Origin: an uncultured Alphaproteobacteria bacterium
GTDB taxonomy: Bacteria > Pseudomonadota > Alphaproteobacteria > RF32 > CAG-239
NCBI GenBank assembly: GCA_910584385.1
Contig: CAJUAK010000008.1
Coordinates: forward strand, 1 to 64,000
Direction: 5' to 3'
DNA: 64,000 nucleotides
This document shows positions 8,508-17,202 of this stretch, piece by piece. Below the pieces are notes generated by a model. It ran no database searches. It was not told where the DNA came from and saw only the letters and a list, made by a program, of their open reading frames with translations. Position numbers and translations under genes: made by a program. Within the stretch, counting starts at the first letter, position 1, and the number at the start of each line of letters is the position of its first letter.

Positions 8508-9218
8508 ATGAAGTACCTGCATATTATTCTAGCCATTGCCTTGGCTTTCGGATGCTTTTTCGGCTTTCGCGAAACCATCGGGCAAAAATACAGGGAAAGC
8601 GAAACATTTGAACTAAATCCGATAAATTACATCTTTGTAAAGTCAGATTTAGAAGATTTCTCCGCCCAAGAACTCCTACTGCAATGCTCTTTTGCAGAAG
8701 AAAAAAAGCAAAAGCTGCAAAGCAGGCTCGACTGGCAAAAACAAATTGCCGAGCAGTGGCTGGCTCTGGAAGATTCCTTAAAAAAATCCCCGGAGAAAAG
8801 AGAAATTGTTTATGTTCAAAGGATTGCGGCAAGCCATATAATGATGGCACCGGCGTATTATAAGAAAAACTACGCAGGAAATATCATCTCAGAAGAAGGA
8901 AAAGGCGCCGAAAAAGAAAAATTCTGCGTTATTTATCTGAGCGATGGCAAAATCATTAAAGCTTCCACGAAAAGCAATACGGCTTTCATGGGTATTCAGA
9001 TAGGGGAAAAAGTTTTAAAAACAACCCGGAAAAAGCTAAGGACAGACAAGACAGGAGATATTTTCTGGTTTGACTGCCGCGCTAAGTTAAACATTTCCAA
9101 GGTCGAATACAGCTATATCGGCGATAAGTATCATGTACAATACCCGCAGAAATATGGTGTTCATGTGCCGCTTTTCCTTAAGCTGGAAACAGAAACGACC
9201 TATGAACCGTTGTTCTGA
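8508..9218 (+). CDS. Single-pass or secreted protein of unknown function
   Basis: 236 residues with one N-terminal hydrophobic segment (about 4-20), either an uncleaved anchor or a signal peptide; no lipobox. The rest is soluble, with a charged helical stretch (about 60-100) and a beta-rich C-terminal half. No family recognised. The ATG follows AAAAATT without a visible SD, as in the gene 6 nt upstream. The fixed pairing suggests a shared envelope role, but nothing shows which. Confidence 0.7.
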   Translation: MKYLHIILAIALAFGCFFGFRETIGQKYRESETFELNPINYIFVKSDLEDFSAQELLLQCSFAEEKKQKLQSRLDWQKQIAEQWLALEDSLKKSPEKREIVYVQRIAASHIMMAPAYYKKNYAGNIISEEGKGAEKEKFCVIYLSDGKIIKASTKSNTAFMGIQIGEKVLKTTRKKLRTDKTGDIFWFDCRAKLNISKVEYSYIGDKYHVQYPQKYGVHVPLFLKLETETTYEPLF

Positions 9219-9220
9219 AC

Positions 9221-9254
9221 AAAAAACCGCCTTTTGCAAAAAAGGCGGTTTTTT
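9221..9254 (+). terminator. Rho-independent terminator
   Basis: AAAAAACCGCCTTTT and AAAAAGGCGGTTTTTT form a long stem with a 2-3 nt loop, beginning 3 nt after the stop of the unknown pair. Confidence 0.9.
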
Positions 9255-9317
9255 CATGCTTGCGAAAAGCCATTTTAAGAACTACATATAAGATATCAAC
9301 AAAACAAGGATTAAAAC

Positions 9318-9845
9318 ATGACCACAATCTTATGCATTAGAAAGGGCGGCGAGGTAATTTTGGCCGGAGACGGACAAGCCACCTTGGGACAAGCAATCGT
9401 ATTCAAGTCAAAATCCGTTAAAGTCCGCCGCATTGGCAACGGCAAAATCATTGCCGGATTCGCCGGCGCCGCCGCAGACGGAATGACTTTAATCGAACGT
9501 TTGGAAGAAAAGCTTGAAAAGCACGCCAACCAGCTAAAAAGGGCTGCTGTCGAACTCGCCAAAGACTGGCGGATGGATAAATATCTGCGCCAGCTCCAGG
9601 CCTACATGATTGTGGCAGACAAGGACACATCCTTGGTCATTTCAGGCACCGGAGAGGTTATGGAACCCGATGACGGCATTATCGGCATTGGCAGCGGCGG
9701 GAACTACGCCATGGCTGCGGCAAAAGCCCTCTATGACATCCCCGGATTAAGTTTGGAGGATATTGCTGAAAAATCGATGAAAATCGCCGGCGATATTGAT
9801 ATTTACACCAACCACAACGTTATTATCGAAAAGGTAAGCAAATGA
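9318..9845 (+). CDS. hslV: ATP-dependent protease proteolytic subunit HslV
   Basis: 175 residues. The Met is followed by Thr2-Thr3-I, giving the N-terminal nucleophile threonine after Met removal; G-D-G-Q-A-T-L-G and K-V-R-R-I are family signatures, and G-I-G-S-G-G-N-Y-A near 121-129 is the second conserved loop. HslV forms the two-ring peptidase core of HslUV, degrading unfolded and regulatory proteins in the cytoplasm. ATGA overlap with hslU. Upstream (from 9259) a CTTG ... CTACAT arrangement loosely resembles an alphaproteobacterial heat-shock (RpoH) promoter, but the match is weak. Confidence 0.96.
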   Translation: MTTILCIRKGGEVILAGDGQATLGQAIVFKSKSVKVRRIGNGKIIAGFAGAAADGMTLIERLEEKLEKHANQLKRAAVELAKDWRMDKYLRQLQAYMIVADKDTSLVISGTGEVMEPDDGIIGIGSGGNYAMAAAKALYDIPGLSLEDIAEKSMKIAGDIDIYTNHNVIIEKVSK

Positions 9846-11152
9846 TTGCAAATTTTTCCCCAAGAGAGATTGTTTCTGAATTAGACCGCCATATTATCGG
9901 ACAACATGACGCGAAAAAAGCTGTCGCCATTGCTTTGCGCAACCGTTGGCGCCGAATGCAGGTCGCAGAACCGTTAAGGGAAGAAATTGTCCCCAAAAAC
10001 ATCCTGATGGTCGGGCCGACCGGCGTGGGCAAAACAGAAATTTCCCGAAGGCTGGCAAAGCTTGCCAAAGCGCCTTTTGTCAAAGTTGAAGCAACAAAAT
10101 TCACAGAAATCGGCTATGTCGGCAGAGATGTCGAAAGCATTGTCCGCGACTTGCTGGAAATCGCCATCAATACCCAAAAAGCAGAAATGCGCAAAAACGT
10201 TTCGTCAAAAGCGGAAATCGCCGCAGAAAACCGGGTACTCGACGCGCTTGTCGGCGAAAACGCCGGCGAAGATACACGCCAAAAATTTCGCAAAATGCTG
10301 CGTGAAGGGCAAATCAATGACAAAGAAATTGAGATTGCCATGATAGACAATTCATCGCTTTCCATGCCCACGGTTGACATTCCCGGAATGCCCGGCGCAT
10401 CAATGGGCATGATAAGTCTTGGCGATATTCTGGGCGGCGCGCCGACAAAATATAAAAACAAAAAAATGACCGTCAAAGAAGCACTCGATATTCTGCTGGT
10501 GGAGGAAAGCGACAAACTGCTGGATAATGACGCAGTCGTTAAAGAAGCCATCCTGTCCGTAGAAAACAACGGCATCGTATTCATTGACGAGATTGACAAG
10601 ATTACCGGCAAAAGCGATTCATCAAGGGGCGATATTTCCCGAGAAGGCGTTCAGAGGGATTTGCTTCCTTTAATTGAGGGAACGACAGTTTCCACAAAAT
10701 ACGGCATGGTTAAAACAGACCACATCCTGTTTATTTGCTCCGGCGCCTTCCACTTGGCAAAACCATCCGATTTGCTGCCCGAACTGCAAGGAAGGCTTCC
10801 CATCCGGGTTGAATTAAAAGCATTGACCCATAACGACTTTGTCAGGATTCTGACCGAACCGGAAGGAAATTTGATTAAACAGTATAAAGCTTTGCTGCAA
10901 ACGGAAAATTTCACGCTGGACTTCTCACCCGAAGCAATTGACAAGATTGCAGAGATTTCCGTTGAAATCAATGAAAACATCGAAAATATCGGTGCCAGAA
11001 GGCTGCACACCGTATTGGAAATCCTGCTTGAAGACATCAGTTTTGAAGCATCGGATAAAAGCGGCGGGCAGGTAACAATCAGCGCAGAAATGGTTGACCA
11101 AAAGCTTTCCAAATATACCGCAGCGACAGATTTATCAAAATTCATCCTGTAA
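9842..11152 (+). CDS. hslU: ATP-dependent protease ATPase subunit HslU
   Basis: 436 residues, typical length. N-terminal F-S-P-R-E-I-V-x-E-L-D-x-x-I-I-G-Q; Walker A G-P-T-G-V-G-K-T (about 59-66); the family-specific intermediate domain (about 110-240); Walker B V-F-I-D-E-I-D-K-I (about 242-250); C-terminal G-A-R-R-L-H-T (sensor 2). It forms the hexameric unfoldase that feeds HslV. Start overlaps hslV by ATGA, indicating translational coupling; hemW starts 1 nt after its stop. Confidence 0.97.
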   Translation: MIANFSPREIVSELDRHIIGQHDAKKAVAIALRNRWRRMQVAEPLREEIVPKNILMVGPTGVGKTEISRRLAKLAKAPFVKVEATKFTEIGYVGRDVESIVRDLLEIAINTQKAEMRKNVSSKAEIAAENRVLDALVGENAGEDTRQKFRKMLREGQINDKEIEIAMIDNSSLSMPTVDIPGMPGASMGMISLGDILGGAPTKYKNKKMTVKEALDILLVEESDKLLDNDAVVKEAILSVENNGIVFIDEIDKITGKSDSSRGDISREGVQRDLLPLIEGTTVSTKYGMVKTDHILFICSGAFHLAKPSDLLPELQGRLPIRVELKALTHNDFVRILTEPEGNLIKQYKALLQTENFTLDFSPEAIDKIAEISVEINENIENIGARRLHTVLEILLEDISFEASDKSGGQVTISAEMVDQKLSKYTAATDLSKFIL

Positions 11153-11153
11153 C

Positions 11154-12233
11154 ATGTGTTTCGGAATATATATCCATTGGCCCTATTGCCTGTCAAAATG
11201 CCCTTACTGCGATTTTTTCTCCAAAGTAAAAAACGTTGACCAAGATGTTTTGATTGAAGAATATTTAAAAGATTTGGAATTTTATAATAATCTGATTCCC
11301 GAAAGGAAAGTCAGCAGCATTTTTTTCGGAGGCGGAACGCCTTCTTTAATAAAAGCCGCAAACATTGATAAGATAATCAATAAAATTTCAAAGCTCTGGC
11401 ATCTTGAAAAAGATGTCGAGATATCTCTGGAAGCCAACCCTAACACAAACCAGCCGGATTTATTCAAAAATCTGCATCTGGCCGGAATCAACCGGCTGTC
11501 TTTGGGCATTCAGGCCTTAAATGACAAAGATTTAAGATTCTTCGGACGCACCCATAATAAGCAGGAAGCTCTAAAAGCTGCCGAAGATGTCATTAAAAAC
11601 TTTAACAACCATTCCATAGACTTAATTTACGCCCGCCCCGGGCAACAGCAAAAAGATTGGGCGCAAGAATTAAAAGAAGCCTTGTCTTTGGGCTTCAAAC
11701 ACATATCTTTATACCAGTTAACCATTGAACCGGGAACCTTGTTTTACAAAAAAGGCGTTCAAGCCTTAGATGACGAAAAAGCGACAGAGCTGTACAATTT
11801 CACAATCGAACAATTGCAAGAGCAGAATATCTGGCAATATGAAGTCTCAAATTTTGCCCATGCCGGATATGAATGCAGGCATAACCTGCTCTATTGGCAG
11901 GGCGATGAATATTTAGGCATCGGCGCCGGCGCACATGGACGCTTTTCCCTTAACGGGCAATGGCAGGCAACAGAACACCACCGCTGCCTAACGCCTCTGA
12001 GCAATGAAGAAAGGGCTGCAGAATTGTTGTTAATGGGACTGCGCTTAAACAGCGGCATAAATAAAAAACATTTTCAGAAACTTTGCGCAATCGACTTTGA
12101 AAGCTTTATTAATCAAAAGCGCAAAAAAGAGCTGCTGGCAGAAAACCTCATTGCAGACAGCCCCGATTTTATAAAAGCCACCCCAAAAGGAAGGCTGGTT
12201 TTAAATCACATCATCGAAGAGCTTTATGCTTAA
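11154..12233 (+). CDS. hemW: HemW-type radical SAM protein (heme chaperone / coproporphyrinogen oxidase-like)
   Basis: 359 residues starting at the ATG just after the hslU stop. G-I-Y-I-H-W-P-Y-C-L-S-K-C-P-Y-C provides the radical SAM C-x3-C-x2-C cluster ligands; F-F-G-G-G-T-P-S-L, L-E-A-N-P and R-L-S-L-G-I-Q match HemW. The substrate-loop motif reads D-L-I-Y-A-R-P-G-Q instead of the usual Y-G-L-P-G-Q. HemW binds heme and was long mistaken for oxygen-independent CPO. The adjacent hslU shows no SD before this start, so coupling by reinitiation is likely. Confidence 0.88.
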   Translation: MCFGIYIHWPYCLSKCPYCDFFSKVKNVDQDVLIEEYLKDLEFYNNLIPERKVSSIFFGGGTPSLIKAANIDKIINKISKLWHLEKDVEISLEANPNTNQPDLFKNLHLAGINRLSLGIQALNDKDLRFFGRTHNKQEALKAAEDVIKNFNNHSIDLIYARPGQQQKDWAQELKEALSLGFKHISLYQLTIEPGTLFYKKGVQALDDEKATELYNFTIEQLQEQNIWQYEVSNFAHAGYECRHNLLYWQGDEYLGIGAGAHGRFSLNGQWQATEHHRCLTPLSNEERAAELLLMGLRLNSGINKKHFQKLCAIDFESFINQKRKKELLAENLIADSPDFIKATPKGRLVLNHIIEELYA

Positions 12234-13156
12234 TCGATTACGCCATAATCGCCGCTGGCCAACAGCAGCAAAAGCACCAGGCAGAAAATCATTGAAAAGC
12301 CCGCTTTAACCGAAACGTCATCAGGAACTTTATGGTATTTGTTAATCCAGAATACAAAAATCGGCGAGGTCAAAACCAAAGCAACCACATAACCGGGATT
12401 CGGCGCCACGCGAAGCGCCAAGGTCTTTGCCGTGATTAGTGCCGCGCTGAAGCTAATGATATAAACGCCGGCCTTGACAACATTCCAGGCAAAAACATTC
12501 TTAAAGAAATTTACAAAGCCCGGCTTTTCCCGCCGAATGTAAAAATATGTGTTATAACAACCGCTGATAAAAGTAACCACCACCAGATAATAAACGACGG
12601 AAACCCACACATTATTCCCGTGCACGGCAATCCCCTTGGTAATAATGCTCATACCTGAAAATGCAAAGATAACCGGAATCATATAATCCAAAACGGCTTT
12701 AGAAACCTGGTCTTTTATCATATACCAGTAGCTGATTGTAAAACCAAACAGCACCAGTATCAAGGTCAGGAAGACCGTTCCGTCTTCAAACAATTGCAAA
12801 AATTCAGAAGGCGTAATCACCCACCAAAGCACGGTTGTAACCAAAGCTGTCAAAGCCATTACCCGGGAAGTCGGGCCGGCACCGTAATTGGCAGAAGCAA
12901 AAAACAAATGGGAATCATAAAAGCCCATCATCCATCCCTGGGCAACAAGCAGCAGCCAATAATAAGCGTTTGTCGGAACGGGAAGAAGGTATAAAAACGG
13001 CGTAAAAACTAAAGATATGCCAAAACCGCGCCAAATGCCCAGCAAATATCCGTTAATTTTATATTCCTGGTTCACAAGCGTATAAAGCGCCATAAAAAAG
13101 CCGTAAATTAAACCGTTAATAATCCAAACCATATTCCAATTCCCAAGATTTTCCAT
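12230..13156 (-). CDS. Multi-pass membrane protein, EamA/DMT-permease-like
   Basis: 308 residues with about ten hydrophobic helices spread along the whole length, and a short cytosolic loop I-R-R-E-K-P-G-F-V near the middle, fitting the 10-TM drug/metabolite transporter plan. Substrate unknown. Its stop codon shares a palindromic TTAA with hemW (convergent, 4-nt overlap). No SD precedes the first ATG; an internal Met9 is an alternative start. The family call rests on topology and size more than on a signature. Confidence 0.6.
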   Translation of the reverse strand: MENLGNWNMVWIINGLIYGFFMALYTLVNQEYKINGYLLGIWRGFGISLVFTPFLYLLPVPTNAYYWLLLVAQGWMMGFYDSHLFFASANYGAGPTSRVMALTALVTTVLWWVITPSEFLQLFEDGTVFLTLILVLFGFTISYWYMIKDQVSKAVLDYMIPVIFAFSGMSIITKGIAVHGNNVWVSVVYYLVVVTFISGCYNTYFYIRREKPGFVNFFKNVFAWNVVKAGVYIISFSAALITAKTLALRVAPNPGYVVALVLTSPIFVFWINKYHKVPDDVSVKAGFSMIFCLVLLLLLASGDYGVID

Positions 13157-13201
13157 TTAAGAAATAATCTTGAAAATCAGAATTTCCATAAAGGATTCTG
13201 T

Positions 13202-14179
13202 TTATTGCTCTTTTTTTATAAAATTAATTTTCATAAGGGCTAATGATGAAGCCGCAATTCTGGAAACGGCACGGTCAAAAGCCTCGCGTTCCTGAGCCTG
13301 CTTAAACCATTTTTCCATTGCCGGATTCTCCAGCAAGGGCACATTTGCCGAAAGCTGCAATTCCCTTAAAGCCTTTGACAGCTCGCCGGCGGCAACAAGG
13401 CGGCGGATAACCTCAAGCCCGGCCTCTGTTTCTTTTTCTTGCTGATTTGTCTTTTTAACCTGCACCAATTCGCCTAATTTGGCATTCAGGCGTTCTTTCC
13501 AGGTCAACCCTTCTTCCATAACCTTCTTTTGTTTTTTGCAAATAGCCTTATAGACATCTTCAAAACTATATTGCAGGTAAGCCCTGCTGTTAATGCCGGA
13601 TTTTGCCAAAGCGATAATCTTTGCCACCGGCTCTTTCAAAGAAGCGTTATCTGCTGTAATCTGTTGTAAAATCTCAGCCTCATATTCAAAAACGCCTCCT
13701 TGTTCGGCACTGTCTTTCACCAGCATAACCGCCGTAAGGACCAATGCGCTTTCATCCGTAACCTTAACCGCTTTTTCAAGGGCAGCCTCAAGCTTGTCCA
13801 CCCGCCCGGTCAATCCGACCAAAGCGGCAATATCTGCTTTGGAATCAATAATATTCAAATTATTTTTTTCCAAAGCGTCAAAGCGTTCGCCAAGCCTTTC
13901 AAGCTGAGCGGCGTCTATAACGGGCATCTTGTCGCGCAAAACGCCCATTTGCTGCCAAACGGCATCCAATTCTTTTTGCAGCGGCGTTTTTTCTTGAACA
14001 GCCGGCGCAGTTTCTTTCGGCTCTGCCCAACTGGCAATTTTCTGGCGCAATTCGGGATTCTGAACAAAGAACACGACAAGCCCTGCCAAAACAATTAAAA
14101 ATAAAAGTTTTTTTGCCAGCTTCGCCAACCCTGACGGCTTTGCTTCCCGGACATTATTTTCCACCGATTCTTTTGCCAT
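13202..14179 (-). CDS. Mitofilin/Mic60-like inner-membrane protein
   Basis: 325 residues from the ATG at 14179, which has GAGGA 8 nt upstream; a longer frame to 14194 starts on top of that SD. One N-terminal TM helix (about 24-41), a Pro/Ala/Glu linker, a central coiled-coil-rich region, then a C-terminal region (about 235-310) with G-L-E-x-I-R-R-L-V-A-A-G-E-L-x-K-A-L-R-E-L, the pattern of the alphaproteobacterial mitofilin domain (COG4223). Bacterial homologues shape intracytoplasmic membranes. In alphaproteobacteria this gene usually sits with hemC/hemD next to tsaD; here tsaD is divergent and the hem genes are absent. Confidence 0.75.
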   Translation of the reverse strand: MAKESVENNVREAKPSGLAKLAKKLLFLIVLAGLVVFFVQNPELRQKIASWAEPKETAPAVQEKTPLQKELDAVWQQMGVLRDKMPVIDAAQLERLGERFDALEKNNLNIIDSKADIAALVGLTGRVDKLEAALEKAVKVTDESALVLTAVMLVKDSAEQGGVFEYEAEILQQITADNASLKEPVAKIIALAKSGINSRAYLQYSFEDVYKAICKKQKKVMEEGLTWKERLNAKLGELVQVKKTNQQEKETEAGLEVIRRLVAAGELSKALRELQLSANVPLLENPAMEKWFKQAQEREAFDRAVSRIAASSLALMKINFIKKEQ

Positions 14180-14273
14180 TTTCAAAATCCTCATATTTGA
14201 TAGCTGTAGACTTATAATTTTTTATAGTGTATATAATAATCAAAAAACTGCAACATAAAAAAAAGAAGTAAAA

Positions 14274-15353
14274 ATGCTAGTGCTCGGAATTGAAAGCAGC
14301 TGCGATGAAACGGCAGCCGCCATTGTGAATGAAAAAAAAGAAATCTTGGGGCAATGCCTGCTCTCCTCCCTTGAAGAGCATAAGCTTTACGGCGGGGTAG
14401 TTCCTGAAATCGCCGCCCGTTCCCATTTGGAATATATTGATGAAATCATAGAAAACACATTCAAAGATGCCAAAGTCAAACCGCAGGAAATAGACGCCGT
14501 CGCCGCCTCCTCCGGACCGGGGCTCATTGGCGGGGTTGTTATCGGCGTTATGGCGGCGAAAGCTTTGGCATTGGCTTTGAACAAACCTTTCATCGCCCTA
14601 AACCATCTGGAAGGGCATGCCCTTGCAGCAAGGCTTACCTCTGACGTGGCATACCCTTATCTGCTCTTGCTCATTTCCGGCGGGCACTGCCAGCTTCTTA
14701 TTGTCCGCGGGGTCGGAAATTTCGAACGCCTCGGCACAACAATCGACGATGCGGCGGGAGAAGCTTTTGATAAAGTTTCAAAGATGCTGGGATTAGGCTA
14801 TCCCGGCGGGCCGATAATTGAAAAAATGGCTGAACTTGGAAACCCTGAAAGGTTTGTGCTTCCCCGTCCCCTTTACAATTCGCATGACTGCAATCTGTCT
14901 TTTTCCGGGCTCAAAACTGCCGTAAGGAAAATAATCGAATCATATTCAACGGACGGCATTATCGAACATGCCGTCATGCGCAAACAAGACATTGCCGACA
15001 TTTGCGCCTGCTTCCAAAAAGCGGTTGCCGACTGTCTGCTGCACAAGCTGGAAACAGCAGCCAAAATATTTAAAACAAAGTGCCCTGACGGAAAAGACAT
15101 CGTTGTTTCCGGCGGCGTGGCAGCCAACACTTACATTCGCAACCGCATGCAAAGCTTTGCCGACAAAAACGGCTTTACTTTTTCTGCGCCGCCGATTCGT
15201 TTTTGCACGGACAACGGCGTCATGATTGCCTGGGCAGGATTGGAAAGAGCTCAAAAAGGGCTGTTTAACGAGTTGGATTTTAAACCGCGCCCGCGCTGGC
15301 CTTTAGATGAAAACGCCCCAAAAGCCGCCGGCGCCGGAGGCGTTAAAGCATGA
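14274..15353 (+). CDS. tsaD: tRNA N6-threonylcarbamoyladenosine synthase subunit TsaD
   Basis: 359 residues. L-G-I-E-S-S-C-D-E-T-A (about 4-14), the metal-binding H-L-E-G-H (about 111-115), S-G-G-H at about 137, and the ASKHA phosphate loops V-S-G-G-V-A-A-N (about 279-286) identify the Kae1/TsaD family. It transfers threonylcarbamoyl to A37 of ANN-decoding tRNAs with TsaB and TsaE, which are not in this window. The C-terminus ends in an Ala/Gly-rich tail. Ends in an ATGA overlap with nth. Confidence 0.96.
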   Translation: MLVLGIESSCDETAAAIVNEKKEILGQCLLSSLEEHKLYGGVVPEIAARSHLEYIDEIIENTFKDAKVKPQEIDAVAASSGPGLIGGVVIGVMAAKALALALNKPFIALNHLEGHALAARLTSDVAYPYLLLLISGGHCQLLIVRGVGNFERLGTTIDDAAGEAFDKVSKMLGLGYPGGPIIEKMAELGNPERFVLPRPLYNSHDCNLSFSGLKTAVRKIIESYSTDGIIEHAVMRKQDIADICACFQKAVADCLLHKLETAAKIFKTKCPDGKDIVVSGGVAANTYIRNRMQSFADKNGFTFSAPPIRFCTDNGVMIAWAGLERAQKGLFNELDFKPRPRWPLDENAPKAAGAGGVKA

Positions 15354-15988
15354 GAAGCGCAAAAGAAATTAATGAAATAATGTCCGTATTTCAAAAAGCG
15401 GACGCCAACCCGCCCACAGAACTTAATTACACCAACGCATTCACGCTTTTGGTCGCTATCGTGCTTTCTGCGCAAAGCACGGACAAAGGCGTTAACAAAG
15501 CGACAGAAGCCCTGTTTAAAGTTGCCGATACGCCGCAAAAAATGTTTAGCCTCGGCATTGAAAAGCTCAAAGAATATATAAAAACAATCGGTTTGTATAA
15601 TAACAAGGCCAAAAGCATTATCGCCCTGTCCGAAAGCCTGATAAAAAACCATAACGGAGAAGTTCCGGATAACCGGGAAGATTTGGTAAAACTTGCCGGT
15701 GTCGGGCGCAAAACCGCAAATGTCTTAATGAACGTCTGGTATAACCAGCCGACGATTGCCGTCGACACCCATGTCCTGCGCATTGCCAAAAGGCTCGAAT
15801 TAAGCGATGGAGGAAATGATCCGGTAAAAGTCGAGCAGGATTTAGATAAAACCCTGCTCAAAGAATATAAATACCATGTCAACCACTGGCTGGTTTTATT
15901 CGGGCGCTATATTTGCAAAGCCCAAAAGCCCGATTGTGCAAAATGTCCGGTTTCCAAATTCTGCAAAAGCCCGGACAAAAAGCTTTAA
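15350..15988 (+). CDS. nth: Endonuclease III (DNA glycosylase/AP lyase)
   Basis: 212 residues, standard length. L-S-A-Q-S-T-D-K-x-V-N near residue 37, the helix-hairpin-helix L-A-G-V-G-R-K-T-A-N-V with the catalytic Lys (about 114-124), the catalytic Asp in V-D-T-H-V-L-R (about 138), and a C-terminal [4Fe-4S] loop C-x6-C-x2-C-x5-C. It removes oxidised pyrimidines in base excision repair. Start overlaps tsaD by ATGA; stop shares TTAA with convergent secB. Confidence 0.96.
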   Translation: MRSAKEINEIMSVFQKADANPPTELNYTNAFTLLVAIVLSAQSTDKGVNKATEALFKVADTPQKMFSLGIEKLKEYIKTIGLYNNKAKSIIALSESLIKNHNGEVPDNREDLVKLAGVGRKTANVLMNVWYNQPTIAVDTHVLRIAKRLELSDGGNDPVKVEQDLDKTLLKEYKYHVNHWLVLFGRYICKAQKPDCAKCPVSKFCKSPDKKL

Positions 15989-16446
15989 TTAGCGTTCGCA
16001 GCCTGCTTCCGCTGTTGGTACAACCCGACAAAATCAATAGGATTAATCATAAACGGCGGCAAACCGGCATCAACCAGGTTATTGGTAATAACAGAACGGG
16101 CAAATGGGAAAAGCAGCCGGGGAATTTCAATCATCAACACCGGTTCCAGATGTTCTGCCGGAACATTGACCATGGCCACGCCGGCATAAGACAATTCCAG
16201 AATAAACAACGGCTCATTGGAAAAATTCCCGTTAATCTGAAAGTTCAGCGAAACATTAAAGAGATTGTCTTCAAGCTTTTCTGTTTTAACTTCAACATCA
16301 ATTTTAACTTCCGGACGCTCTTGGGCAGCTCTTTTAAAAACCTGCGGCGCATGGGGAATTTCCAGAGACAAATCCTTCACATACTGGCTGTTCATAACAA
16401 TTGCCGGCATCTGCGGATGATTTTTATTTTGGGTTTCTTCTGTCAT
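15985..16446 (-). CDS. secB: Protein-export chaperone SecB
   Basis: 153 residues from the ATG at 16446, preceded by GAGGAGAG. A-I-V-M-N-S-Q-Y-V-K-D-L-S-L-E-I-P, the beta-strand N-F-S-N-E-P-L-F-I-L-E-L-S-Y-A-G, and P-P-F-M-I-N-P-I-D-F near the C-terminus are SecB signatures. SecB is a tetramer that holds precursors unfolded and delivers them to SecA. Divergent from the Tim44-like gene, the usual alphaproteobacterial arrangement. Confidence 0.96.
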   Translation of the reverse strand: MTEETQNKNHPQMPAIVMNSQYVKDLSLEIPHAPQVFKRAAQERPEVKIDVEVKTEKLEDNLFNVSLNFQINGNFSNEPLFILELSYAGVAMVNVPAEHLEPVLMIEIPRLLFPFARSVITNNLVDAGLPPFMINPIDFVGLYQQRKQAANAN

Positions 16447-16575
16447 GTTTCTCTCCTCTAATAACAATATATCAGCAATACACTTAAAATCTGTTAAGGT
16501 CAAATAATTATAGTTGATAATCAGTATAAATACGCATATATTACAAAAAGAAAACAAAGGAGAAACAAAAAAATC

Positions 16576-17202
16576 ATGATGACAAATTTTGATATAATTT
16601 TTTTGGTGGTTGTTGTCGTTTTTGTCTTTCAAAAACTACGTTCCGTTTTAGGCACCCGCCCGGATGAAATACAAGCCGGCAGCGAAAAAGCCGCACATAT
16701 TTTCAATGTTATCATGAAAGAAACGCAAGCCGCAGCGGAACAGCCCGAAGAAGAGCTCTCCGAAACGGATAAAACCTTGCGCCAAATTCCAAACTTTAAT
16801 AAAGAAAAGTTTTTAAATAGTGCCAAAAAAGCATTTGAAATAATCGTCGAGGCCTTTGCCAAGGGCGACACGGAGATGCTTGAAATGCTCATCAACCCGA
16901 AACTGTTCAAAAGATTTCAGGAAGTCATCGAAGGGCGCCGCAAGGAAGGCGTTCAGGCAGAAACTGACTTTATCGGCTTTGATGAAGCAGAAATAACCCA
17001 GGCCAAAATCAGCAAAACAGGAACGGCCAAAATCAGCGTCCGGTTTGTTTCAGAGCAGGTTAACCTGCTGAGGGACAAAGACGGAGCCGTCATTCAAGGC
17101 GATGAAAATTTCATCCAGAAAATCACCGATGTCTGGACATTTGAACGGGCACTGACTTCAACCTCGCCCAACTGGCTTTTAACCTCTACTAAAAAATCAT
17201 GA
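16576..17202 (+). CDS. Tim44-like (TimA) domain protein
   Basis: 208 residues: a single N-terminal TM helix (about 6-20), a short acidic linker, then a Tim44-like domain (about 80-205) with F-L-x-x-A-K-K-A-F-E-I-I-V-E-A-F-A-K-G-D, I-N-P-K-L-F-K-R-F, and the closing D-V-W-T-F-E-R motif. This is the bacterial relative of mitochondrial Tim44; it is inner-membrane anchored, and its partner in bacteria is not settled. AAAGGAGAA precedes the ATG. ATGA overlap with mltA. Confidence 0.9.
   Translation: MMTNFDIIFLVVVVVFVFQKLRSVLGTRPDEIQAGSEKAAHIFNVIMKETQAAAEQPEEELSETDKTLRQIPNFNKEKFLNSAKKAFEIIVEAFAKGDTEMLEMLINPKLFKRFQEVIEGRRKEGVQAETDFIGFDEAEITQAKISKTGTAKISVRFVSEQVNLLRDKDGAVIQGDENFIQKITDVWTFERALTSTSPNWLLTSTKKS

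Noticed and set aside
7473..9218. SD-less unknown genes as recent transfer from Bacteroidota
   Set aside because: Other genes here, such as aroK, the Sel1 protein and the DUF3108 gene, also lack a clear SD, so this is not evidence of transfer.
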